Part shown: one piece after another, positions 36,331-44,082 of the stretch
Layout of the letters: every line of letters begins with the position of its first letter
How positions within the stretch are numbered: position 1 is the stretch's first letter
From: Vacuolonema iberomarrocanum LEGE 07170
GTDB taxonomy: Bacteria; Cyanobacteriota; Cyanobacteriia; Elainellales; Elainellaceae
Reading direction: 5' to 3'
Length of the DNA: 53,949 bases
Assembly (NCBI GenBank): GCA_015207365.1
Contig: JADEXA010000052.1
Location: 1-53,949, forward strand
The notes under the pieces: model-generated
What the model was told of the DNA's origin: nothing
Database searches by the model: none
The model's input: the letters and a program-made list of their open reading frames with translations, nothing else
Made by a program: the position numbers and the translations under genes

Positions 36331-36893
36331 GGCATGGCAACAGGCGTCTCTATGTTCCAAAACTTCACGTTCCCAAACTTCAAACGCCCTCTGATTGCTG
36401 TCCTTTGACCTCATCCTTCTCAAGTGGAATTTTTCTTAGACAAAGATTTGGCAGTATACGTCGCCTAGAAACTTGAGGATTATTGGTCAACGGTCAGGAA
36501 CCATCCGAATCTGCGTTTTGTCAATCTTTTTACAACTGAATAGCGATCGCCATCCATCCTTTCTATCCATCAACTAACCCAATTTGATTGTTTTTTACTA
36601 TTTCTATGATTTTGCTCGCTATCTTTCGATCGAGGCTTCGGGCTTTTTCAAGCCCTTCTATGAGTTTTTACCCTTATTCTTTCTAAAACTCTAGGGTCTG
36701 AAACGCCCGTGAGTTTATGCCGGTGGTTCTATCCACACAACTCTTTATTTCAGCTTTCACCTAATTCCAGTTCTCATCTAATTTCAGTTTTCAATAGATG
36801 AGCCTAGATATCGAAGTATCAGAATTTTCTCTCTTCGACTCATCGATTTTTCATTCTTTGCAACGTAAACCCAAATAGGAAAACAAAACCTAC
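36331..36893. other. 0.56-kb spacer between dapA and rnj
   Basis: The spacer is T-rich with no supported gene. It contains the 17-bp repeat listed separately. It probably contains an rnj promoter; no hairpin terminator for dapA was recognised. Confidence 0.4.
36744..36794. repeat. 17-bp imperfect repeat, about three units, upstream of rnj
   Basis: Two clear units CTAATTCCAGTTCTCAT and CTAATTTCAGTTTTCAA are adjacent, and a weaker unit ending TTTCAGCTTTCAC precedes them. They lie about 100 bp before the rnj start, in the expected promoter or leader. Confidence 0.6.
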
Positions 36894-38666
36894 ATGAGTA
36901 ATCAAAATAGCTCAACGTCTCCACTCAAAATCATTCCTCTAGGTGGTCTCCATGAGATTGGAAAGAACACCTGTGTCTTTGAATATGAGGATGAAATTGT
37001 TCTCTTAGACGCGGGGCTAGCATTTCCCACAGATGGGATGCATGGTGTCAACATTGTGTTGCCCGATATGACCTACCTGCGTGACAATCGCGACAAAATT
37101 AAGGGCATGATTGTCACCCACGGTCATGAAGATCATATTGGCGGCATTGCCTTCCACCTGCGCCAGTTTGACATTCCTGTGATGTATGGCCCCCGCTTGG
37201 CGATGTCTCTGCTACACGACAAGTTGGAAGAGGCGGGCGTTGTCGATCGCACCGATATGCGCACCGTACGCCCGCGTGAAGTCGTGCGCATCGGGAAGTA
37301 TTTCTTGGTCGAGTACATCCGCAATACCCACTCGATGGCCGATAGCTTCTCTGTTGCTATCCATACCCCTGTGGGTCTGGTGATCCACACTGGAGACTTC
37401 AAGTTTGATTTCACCCCAGTTGATGGCGAAAACTTTGACGTGCAGCGGCTGGCCGAGCATGGCGAGCGCGGTGTACTTTGCCTGATCAGCGATTCGACCA
37501 ATGCCGAGGTTCCGGGGCATACGCCGTCTGAACGGGCAGTTTTCCCAAACTTGGATCGCGCCTTTTCGGAAGCCGATGATGCTGGCGGACGCCTACTTGT
37601 CACCACCTTTGCCTCCTCCGTTCACCGGGTCAACATGATTCTGGAACTGGCCCGGAAGCACAAGCGCAAAGTGGCAGTGCTCGGACGCTCAATGTTGAAC
37701 GTGATTGCCCATGCTCGCGAGTTAGGCTACGTCAAGTGCGAAGACGACTTGTTTGTACCGCTCAACATGATTAGAAAGCTGTCCGATCGCGATGTTCTGA
37801 TTCTCACCACCGGATCGCAAGGGGAACCGATGGCAGCACTGACTCGGATTGCCAACAGGTCACACAAGCAAGTCCAAATCAAGCAAGGGGATACGGTCAT
37901 CTTCTCGGCCAACCCCATTCCCGGCAACACGATTGCGGTGGTCAATACCATCGACAAACTGATGATGCAGGGTGCCAACGTGATCTACGGCAAACAGCGC
38001 GGCATCCATGTTTCAGGCCATGGAGCGCAGGAAGACCAAAAGTTGATGCTGGCTCTGACGCGACCCAAGTTCTTCTTGCCCGTCCATGGCGAACACCGAA
38101 TGCTGGTGAAGCATGGTCAAACGGCACAGAGTATGGGCGTTCCAGCCGAGAACATGATCATTATCGACAATGGCGACATTGTAGAACTGACGCCCGACTC
38201 CATCCAAGCCTCAGGTAAGGTGCCTTCCGGCATCGAACTGGTGGATTCGTCACGTTCTGGAGTAGTGCGTGATCAAGTGCTGAAAGAGCGGCAACAAATG
38301 GCGGGCGATGGCATCGTCACAATCGCCGCAACCATTGGCATCGACGGTTCGTTGGCCGCGAAGCCCGAGATGCACCTGCGGGGCGTTGTGACCAGTGTGG
38401 AGCGATCGCACCTAGAAGAAAAAGTGATGCGCACGCTGGAAACAGTGTTGGAAAACTGCTGGTCTGAGATTGCCCCTAGCTACGGCAATGGCAAGGTCGA
38501 GGTCGATTGGGTACGGCTCAAAGCCAATCTGGAAACAGAACTGCGTCGTCTCTTCCGGCGGGAGTTGCAAAGCAGCCCAATGCTCGTCTTCCTGATGCAA
38601 ACCCCAGTGGAATCGACCCGAGCCAAGCGGCGGCGATCGATGGAACCCGCTCAAGTCGCATCCTAG
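36894..38666 (+). CDS. rnj: ribonuclease J
   Basis: RNase J is a metallo-beta-lactamase/beta-CASP nuclease with 5' exonuclease and endonuclease activity in mRNA decay and rRNA maturation. The 590-residue protein has the metal motif THGHEDHIGGIAFHL, HTGDFKFDFTPV, STNAEVPGHTPSE, the beta-CASP motifs TTGSQGEPMAALTRIA and FSANPIPGN, then ISVSGHG-like HVSGHGAQED and LPVHGEHRML. A C-terminal domain (about 465-570) follows, as in Bacillus and cyanobacterial RNase J. It is last in asd-dapA-rnj and is followed by a strong terminator. Confidence 0.95.
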   Translation: MSNQNSSTSPLKIIPLGGLHEIGKNTCVFEYEDEIVLLDAGLAFPTDGMHGVNIVLPDMTYLRDNRDKIKGMIVTHGHEDHIGGIAFHLRQFDIPVMYGPRLAMSLLHDKLEEAGVVDRTDMRTVRPREVVRIGKYFLVEYIRNTHSMADSFSVAIHTPVGLVIHTGDFKFDFTPVDGENFDVQRLAEHGERGVLCLISDSTNAEVPGHTPSERAVFPNLDRAFSEADDAGGRLLVTTFASSVHRVNMILELARKHKRKVAVLGRSMLNVIAHARELGYVKCEDDLFVPLNMIRKLSDRDVLILTTGSQGEPMAALTRIANRSHKQVQIKQGDTVIFSANPIPGNTIAVVNTIDKLMMQGANVIYGKQRGIHVSGHGAQEDQKLMLALTRPKFFLPVHGEHRMLVKHGQTAQSMGVPAENMIIIDNGDIVELTPDSIQASGKVPSGIELVDSSRSGVVRDQVLKERQQMAGDGIVTIAATIGIDGSLAAKPEMHLRGVVTSVERSHLEEKVMRTLETVLENCWSEIAPSYGNGKVEVDWVRLKANLETELRRLFRRELQSSPMLVFLMQTPVESTRAKRRRSMEPAQVAS

Positions 38667-38762
38667 GAAAGCGAGGTATCGTCTCTGACTTGTATTTGAG
38701 CCATAACCCCATCCCAAAACAACTGCAATAGGTTGAAAGATAGGGTTCAAGAAAAACCTTAG

Positions 38763-38791
38763 AGCAGGATGCCGAAACATCCTGCTTTTTT
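38763..38791 (+). terminator. intrinsic terminator downstream of rnj
   Basis: AGCAGGATG and CATCCTGCT form a 9-bp stem with a 6-nt loop followed by TTTTTT. It is about 97 bp after the rnj stop codon and is a textbook rho-independent terminator. Confidence 0.88.
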
Positions 38792-38819
38792 GTCCTGTAC
38801 TTGGGCGGCAGTTAGAACC

Positions 38820-38927
38820 TAATATTAAATCCGGTTGAAGAACCCAAATATCGTTTGCACCCGCTGCAGCGCAGCGGGTGCAAACGATATTTGGGTTCTT
38901 ACGGTTGTTTAACTGAATTTGATATTA
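38820..38927. repeat. dispersed palindromic repeat, family A, copy 3 (inverted)
   Basis: The 108-bp element is in the opposite orientation to copies 1 and 2. The arms read AAATATCGTTTGCACCCGCT and its complement. Compared with copy 2, two paired positions have changed together (C-G to A-T near the arm base and G-C to A-T within GCRCCC). Confidence 0.85.
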
Positions 38928-39037
38928 GATAGAGCGGAGACGCTTGGATTACAGCATTCCAGCATCCCGGCAATGCACCGATGACGAAAATATTTTTTTC
39001 TTTCTAAAATGCGAATGGTCGCAAAAGAGGTATTTCC

Positions 39038-39823
39038 ATGATTCGCCACACATCTGCAATGACACCATCCCAGAACTTACGCAGACCTGGCGTAAGCCCG
39101 AGTCAATTCGTTATTCCTACATCTCTGGTTGTTGGAGGCAGACTGTTGCTAGCATCGACGCTCCTTTTGGCAGGACAAACCATGCTGACGACGGCTCACG
39201 CGATGCCTATTTCTCCTTCTCGGGCGTCGATACAGCTAGCCCAATCAGAAGCGGAGCCAACACTGCCTGTCGAGGCATCCCTCGAACCCGGAACCTATAC
39301 CAATCATTTCTTTGAGTTTACGCTGCAATTTCCTGAAGCTTGGGCGATCGCCGATCAAACAGTGACAGAAGAAATGCAGGAAGTGGGATTGGATGCTCTC
39401 GCAGGGGAAGACGAAACCTTGCGCACCCTAGGGGAAACAGCCTTAGTGCGTACCTACAATTTGCTAACCATCTCTCCCCATCCGCTGGGTGCGCCGGTCG
39501 AATCGAATCCCAACCTTTTGATCATCGCAGAGCAGGTGAATGCAGCCCCCGGCGTTCAAACAGGAGAAGATTACCTATTTCATATGCAACGCTGGATGGA
39601 AGCGGGTCAACTGCCTTACACCGTTTTGCAAAACCCTTATACGGTCGATCTGGGGGGCCAAACTTTCTACCGTCTGGATGCCTCGCTAGATCTTTTTGGC
39701 GTTCCGGTGCGCCAGTCCTACTTGACAACCATTGATTCTGGATACGCCCTAACCCTGATCTTGTCAGGATATGAAGGGGAGATGGAACAATTGGATGCAA
39801 TCGTAGAATCGATGCAGTTCTAA
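39038..39823 (+). CDS. exported hypothetical protein, possibly PsbP-like fold
   Basis: The 261-residue protein has an N-terminal signal region with a hydrophobic core (SLVVGGRLLLASTLLLAGQT) ending around AHAMPIS, so it is exported or lumenal. The mature domain begins TYTNHFFEFTLQFPEAWAIA and contains TYNLLTISPHPLG, NLLIIAEQVNAAPGVQTGED and YLFHMQRWMEAG, a pattern reminiscent of the PsbP/Mog1 fold seen in DUF1795-type proteins. This fold assignment is an inference from the beta pattern. No operon partner is evident; the family A element sits upstream. Confidence 0.7.
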   Translation: MIRHTSAMTPSQNLRRPGVSPSQFVIPTSLVVGGRLLLASTLLLAGQTMLTTAHAMPISPSRASIQLAQSEAEPTLPVEASLEPGTYTNHFFEFTLQFPEAWAIADQTVTEEMQEVGLDALAGEDETLRTLGETALVRTYNLLTISPHPLGAPVESNPNLLIIAEQVNAAPGVQTGEDYLFHMQRWMEAGQLPYTVLQNPYTVDLGGQTFYRLDASLDLFGVPVRQSYLTTIDSGYALTLILSGYEGEMEQLDAIVESMQF

Positions 39824-39852
39824 CCACAGAAAGTGAGGCGTTATCGCCTCGC

Positions 39853-40986
39853 CTAGAAATCTACACCCCGCTTAAGGTCAATGCCTTTTTCGGCATAGTG
39901 CTTGTGGCAGAACACTTCGGAGTGGATGCTAGCGAGGTCAAAGTAAGCCGGGGTGTTTTTACAGCGCCCGGTGATGATGACTTCGGTATCGCGGGGTTTG
40001 CGGAGGAGCGCCTGCACAATGGGTTCTTCTGGCAATAACTCCAGATCCACCGTGGGATTTAGTTCATCGAGCATGATGGTTTTATAGAGGCCCGAGGCGA
40101 TCGCCGCCCGCGCAATCTCCCAGCCTCGTTCGGCTTCCACATAGTCGAGCTCCTGCTGCTGGCCTCGCCAAACAATGGCATCCCGCCCACAGCGCTGGTG
40201 ATCCACCAAGCTAGGATAGCTTTGCTGGAGCGCGGCGATCGCCGCATCTTCCGTATAGCCAGAACCGCCCTTTAGCCACTGCATGATCAGCACCCGGTGC
40301 GACTTGTCCTGGCTAATGCCTTTGCCAATGGCCTGTAGAGCTTTGCCAAGGGCGCTAGTGGACTTGCCCTTACCCGCCCCCGTGTAAATTTCGATCCCTT
40401 CGATACCGTGATTGGCCGCTGTGGGATGGAAGTGGGGCTTCATTTCGGAGTGCAGGTCAGCAATATCGAGCAACTCCGGGGGAGCACCTCGCCCTGTGGC
40501 GATAATTTCTAACTCGGGAGACTTATTCTTCAGAGTGCGGATAACCTCATCCACAGGCAACAGGCCCAAATCTAGCACGGGGTTTAGCTCATCCAGCACC
40601 ACGACCGAGTAGAGGTCTGAGGCGATCGCCCCCTTGGCAACATCCCAACCTCGCTGAGCCTCGAGCTGGTCGAAGCGGGTCACATCCTCAGGGCCAAAAA
40701 ATTCAGCCCGCCCCGTCCGCACTTGGTCAATCAGATGGGGAAAGCCCCGTTGCAGAGCTTCGATCGCCGCATCTTCGTCGTAGTAACGTCCTGGGCCTTT
40801 GAGAAAGCGCAGCAATAGCACACGGGTCGGGCTGAGACTTTTGATGCCCACCCCAATGGAGCGCAACACGACCCCCAGAGCCGCCTGTGACTTACCCTTC
40901 CCGGCTCCATCGTAGACATGGATCTGCCCCTCCAGGCGCTCTGATCGCGCTTGGGCGGTACGAATTCCGATACCGTTTCTGGTCAT
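39853..40986 (-). CDS. cobO: tandem-domain corrinoid adenosyltransferase (CobO/BtuR type)
   Basis: CobO/BtuR enzymes transfer adenosyl from ATP to the cobalt of corrinoids, late in cobalamin synthesis or salvage. This 377-residue protein is two complete copies of the domain in one chain. Copy 1 (about 20-190) has the P-loop GAGKGKS at 27-33 and VVVLDELNPVLDLGLLP; copy 2 (about 197-370) has GAGKGKS at 203-209 and TIMLDELNPTVDLELLP. Both keep the ATGRGAPPEL or ITGRCKNTP motif, so both sites look active. MTRNGIGIRTAQ at 40986 is the start I know from other cyanobacteria; the frame extends upstream without support. Confidence 0.9.
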   Translation of the reverse strand: MTRNGIGIRTAQARSERLEGQIHVYDGAGKGKSQAALGVVLRSIGVGIKSLSPTRVLLLRFLKGPGRYYDEDAAIEALQRGFPHLIDQVRTGRAEFFGPEDVTRFDQLEAQRGWDVAKGAIASDLYSVVVLDELNPVLDLGLLPVDEVIRTLKNKSPELEIIATGRGAPPELLDIADLHSEMKPHFHPTAANHGIEGIEIYTGAGKGKSTSALGKALQAIGKGISQDKSHRVLIMQWLKGGSGYTEDAAIAALQQSYPSLVDHQRCGRDAIVWRGQQQELDYVEAERGWEIARAAIASGLYKTIMLDELNPTVDLELLPEEPIVQALLRKPRDTEVIITGRCKNTPAYFDLASIHSEVFCHKHYAEKGIDLKRGVDF

Positions 40987-41178
40987 GGCTCTAAGATGGT
41001 TCATGGGGCAATATCCTATCCAACAAGATAACGAATCAGTAAGGCGAGGGAGAAATCCGGTAAGAGCGGAGTAACAGACACCCACCGTCCTGCCGAAGCG
41101 ATTGCCAGATTTCTCCCGATCTCTATTGTTACACCCCTACTTGTAGGGTAAGACTACATGATTTTGCTGATTCACACA

Positions 41179-41209
41179 CTATAAATAGCATTACCTTTAC
41201 TATTTATAG
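41179..41209. promoter_or_regulatory. 10-bp inverted repeat in the cobO-fraC intergenic region
   Basis: CTATAAATAG and CTATTTATAG are perfectly complementary with an 11-nt spacer. The AT-rich sequence and position about 190 bp from cobO suggest an operator for a dimeric regulator, or a weak hairpin. The assignment is speculative. Confidence 0.35.
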
Positions 41210-41462
41210 GAGAAATTTTCTGAGAATCTTTGTAATGTTTTACGATTGCCCTTGAGCGATCGCCCCAGCCCCAGCCCATGTCCCCCTGCTACCGTTCATC
41301 TGAACAGAGGAGATTAATGCAACGGTTATCCGTTGCAAGCCATCCCTTAGCCACCAGGACGGACGCAAAATTTGCCAATTCTGAACCAATTCGTTGCTAT
41401 TGTGAGCGCGACGCACCCAAAGTATCAACAAAATCAGCTAAATGCTTGAGTCTTAGCCAAAC

Positions 41463-41553
41463 AGGACTTACGTATTTTGTTGATGGTGTGGCCGCGACGC
41501 GGCCACACCATCAACGAATTCACTCAGGATGACGCAAGGTTTGCGTCAGTCCT
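41463..41553. repeat. dispersed palindromic repeat, family C, copy 4 (inverted)
   Basis: AGGACTTACGTATTTTG starts this copy and GCAAGGTTTGCGTCAGTCC ends it, the reverse orientation of copies 1-3. The stem TTGATGGTGTGGCCGCG pairs perfectly with its complement. Its end is only 38 bp before the fraC start codon, so it may be part of the fraCDE leader. Confidence 0.85.
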
Positions 41554-41591
41554 GCCAAAATTGATTGAGAGAAGAAGAAGCCGACGAATTG

Positions 41592-42161
41592 ATGGATGTT
41601 CTAGTCTTACCACTGCGGGCGATCGCCTTCCAAATCTTGTTTCTGCTGATGGCGATCGCCATTGAAGGAACTGTCATGCAACAGCAACTGTCCTTCATGC
41701 CACGTCTAGCCATGCAATATGCCACGATCCTCAATCTGATTACAGTTGCTTTTGGTTGGTTTGTCTTTTTTGCCGTGGAAGTGCTGCTACCGGTGCCCGT
41801 GCGAGGCCAATTGATTGAGTTTATTTTTTTCAATCGATGGACACAACAAACAGCACTATGGGGAATCCTCGTAGGGTTCCTCACTTTCTTTATAAGTTTT
41901 TTGATTAAAACTCTTAGTCTCAATCAGCTGAAGTTTTCCATGCTTTTGCCCCAAGAAAGAGAAGCTAAACGTCGAGCCGGTAGTAACGCCTTCCGACGCC
42001 CTCGCTTGGGAGAGAAGAAAAAACAGCCAACCGACTCCACTAGCTTAGAACAGGCAAATGCCATTCTCATCGCCAATGCCCTGAGCTATTCCGCAATCCT
42101 ATTCGTGCTGTTTATACGATATTTGATCTTCGATACCCCAGCCATCCTGGAGTTCTTGTAG
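41592..42161 (+). CDS. fraC: filament integrity / septal protein FraC
   Basis: FraC is a membrane protein at the septa of filamentous cyanobacteria, needed for long filaments and cell-cell exchange. The 189-residue protein has about four membrane segments and follows the FraC pattern: LRAIAFQILFLLMAIAIEG, YATILNLITVAFGWFVFFA, EVLLPVPVRGQLIEFIFFNR and TALWGILVGFLTFFISFLIK. It is somewhat longer than the Anabaena protein, with a charged loop (QEREAKRRAGSNAFRRPRLG) before the last segment. The ATG at 41592 follows GAGAGAAGAAG and gives the usual N-terminus. fraD and fraE follow on the same strand, as in Anabaena. Confidence 0.85.
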   Translation: MDVLVLPLRAIAFQILFLLMAIAIEGTVMQQQLSFMPRLAMQYATILNLITVAFGWFVFFAVEVLLPVPVRGQLIEFIFFNRWTQQTALWGILVGFLTFFISFLIKTLSLNQLKFSMLLPQEREAKRRAGSNAFRRPRLGEKKKQPTDSTSLEQANAILIANALSYSAILFVLFIRYLIFDTPAILEFL

Positions 42162-42274
42162 CTCTGAGCATTCCCTCGCAGCCTTAAACCTTCAGGATTC
42201 AATCTTCAGGCCAAAACCCACAGCAATTTCCTCACTCCCTACCTAACTCGCCCTTCTCCATCTTCAAGTTTGCT

Positions 42275-43300
42275 ATGGAACCGTTGACATCCATTGTTCA
42301 AGAAATATGGAATCAATTGAAGCCACCCCAGGCGTTTTCCTGGCAAACCTTAGTCTTGCTGAGTGTCTTTTCCTGGTGCTTATCGTTTTTGACCGAAACG
42401 AACTTCTTAGAAGAAGTGCTGGCATGGATGGGGTGGTTTTTCTTGACCTTTGGCATTGCCTGGGGACTATGGGAAACCAAGCTCAACATATTTTTTGGTT
42501 GGTACATTCGCCCCAGCCCCTGGGTATCTGGGGCAATGGTTTGCCTCCTGCTATTTCGCGGGGTTGAAGACAACGAAGTCCTGCCGTTTCCTTTGGCGCT
42601 GACTATCTGGCCGCTGGTTTCGGCAGCGATCGCCATCACCCCACGCCTTTTTCCCTACCTCACCTTCAAACTTCCAAACCCTGACCTCCGACAAGAGTTG
42701 ACCATTTTATTCCTGGTCAGTTTGCTGATGAGTTGTTGGTTTCGCTTCCATTTCCTGCTGCAAGACTGGGTTGTGCGCTATCCCAGCATTCTGGCTGATG
42801 ACCTGAACCAGAGTGGATTTATGATCCGTGTCGATAACGATGAGCCCCTCCCCGACCCCCAGGGGATCGAACTTTTGAATGAGCTACATGATCTGTTGCA
42901 GCAGAGTTTGGCCGGTCAACCCTGGCCCGTAGCAGAACGCTGGTTGCTTGATCGGGACGAAAATATTCGGGCATTTGAGGCACAGGTTCACCGCAATCAG
43001 ACTCGCCTGGAGGAAGATATGTACTGGCGATTTCAATCGTTGGTCCCGACCCAGCAACCTCGCTCCAACGAATATATTCTTGATCTACGGGCAATCTGGA
43101 ATGGTCCAGCCTCACGACCAGGGGGCTACTTTTTGCAGCGAACCTGCCGGGTTCGGCAGGTTGCCGATCCGGCCTTGCTGCAGCAGGGAGTTGATCCACA
43201 AACGGCGATCGCGTCTCCGATCGCTCAGTTGGACTGCGACCCCACTGACCCAATAAGAAGGTGGATTATTCCGCTTAACACAACAGGAGGTGTTGGATGA
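42275..43300 (+). CDS. fraD: septal junction protein FraD (DUF5357)
   Basis: FraD forms part of the septal junction cap/plug region that connects cells in Anabaena. The 341-residue protein has five membrane segments in the first 165 residues (FSWQTLVLLSVFSWCLSFLT, LAWMGWFFLTFGIAWGLWE, and others), then a periplasmic domain starting about QDWVVRYPSILADDL with a coiled-coil-like part (QVHRNQTRLEEDMYWRFQSL). This architecture is that of FraD. It lies 113 bp after fraC, and its stop overlaps the fraE start as ATGA, so translation is coupled. Confidence 0.88.
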   Translation: MEPLTSIVQEIWNQLKPPQAFSWQTLVLLSVFSWCLSFLTETNFLEEVLAWMGWFFLTFGIAWGLWETKLNIFFGWYIRPSPWVSGAMVCLLLFRGVEDNEVLPFPLALTIWPLVSAAIAITPRLFPYLTFKLPNPDLRQELTILFLVSLLMSCWFRFHFLLQDWVVRYPSILADDLNQSGFMIRVDNDEPLPDPQGIELLNELHDLLQQSLAGQPWPVAERWLLDRDENIRAFEAQVHRNQTRLEEDMYWRFQSLVPTQQPRSNEYILDLRAIWNGPASRPGGYFLQRTCRVRQVADPALLQQGVDPQTAIASPIAQLDCDPTDPIRRWIIPLNTTGGVG

Positions 43301-44082
43301 ATCTTGGGCGTGTGCTTGTAATTGCGACCAATGTGTTTCGAGAGGTCATTCGCGATCGCATCCTATATCTGGTCGGGCTGTATGCCGTCCTTCTGTTTCT
43401 CGCCGGACGGTTTCTGGTGGATATTGCCGGAAGCACCGAGGACAAGATGCTGCTGGATTTAGGGCTAGCGGCTATTAGCATCGTGGGGTTGGTCATTGCC
43501 GTGTTCATTGGCACGGGGCTCGTTAATAAGGAAATTGAAAAACGCACGGTCTATGTGCTCATCTCCAAACCCGTCAGTCGGCTGGAGTTCATTGTAGGGA
43601 AACACTTGGGCCTGTCAGCCATGCTGGCCGTCCTGATTGCCGCCATGACCGTCATTTATTTCGCTATTTTGGCAATTTTCCTATTTCGCACCCCTACGCC
43701 CTACGCCAGCATCATTGTCTCGTCTATTTTTCAGTTCATCGAACTGTCGTTGATCACGGCTGTAGCCATTCTGTTTGGCGTTTTCACCAGCCCTTTACTA
43801 GCCACATTGCTGACGTTTGGTGTGTATTTGATGGGGCAATCGAGCCGCGACCTATTGCAACTGGGTGCCATCAGCGAAAGCTCTGGCTTCCAACGGATCA
43901 CAGAAGTGATGTATGTGCTGCTGCCCGACCTGTCGCGCCTCAACCTCAAAAATCAGGCCATCTACGGCATGGAACTAATGCCCAGTGGTCTGGAACTAAC
44001 GGCAAGTGCGATTTATGCCCTCGTTTACATCTCGCTGTTACTGGCGATCTCCACTTTCATCTTCGCCCGCCGCCAGTTCTAA
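43297..44082 (+). CDS. fraE: ABC-2 type permease FraE
   Basis: The 261-residue membrane protein has six predicted segments and the ABC-2 permease pattern: ATNVFREVIRDRILYLVGLY, GTGLVNKEIEKRTVYVLISK and PVSRLEFIVGKHLG, the conserved cytoplasmic loop. In Anabaena FraE is the third gene of fraCDE and its loss fragments filaments and blocks heterocyst maturation. It is coupled to fraD by ATGA. Its ATPase partner is not in the window. The 3' end overlaps the convergent amidase gene by four bases. Confidence 0.88.
   Translation: MNLGRVLVIATNVFREVIRDRILYLVGLYAVLLFLAGRFLVDIAGSTEDKMLLDLGLAAISIVGLVIAVFIGTGLVNKEIEKRTVYVLISKPVSRLEFIVGKHLGLSAMLAVLIAAMTVIYFAILAIFLFRTPTPYASIIVSSIFQFIELSLITAVAILFGVFTSPLLATLLTFGVYLMGQSSRDLLQLGAISESSGFQRITEVMYVLLPDLSRLNLKNQAIYGMELMPSGLELTASAIYALVYISLLLAISTFIFARRQF

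Larger units (their letters stand above)
40987..41591. other. 0.6-kb divergent region between cobO and fraC
   Basis: It holds the inverted repeat at 41179 and the family C element at 41463. I see no cobalamin riboswitch upstream of cobO and no gene. Promoters for both directions should be here. Confidence 0.4.

Noticed and set aside
37133..37606. minus-strand frame of 157 codons inside rnj
   Set aside because: Antisense shadow in a GC-rich coding gene with RNase J motifs on the other strand.
40987..41300. possible cobalamin riboswitch upstream of cobO
   Set aside because: No B12-box-like sequence or the expected set of paired elements was seen.
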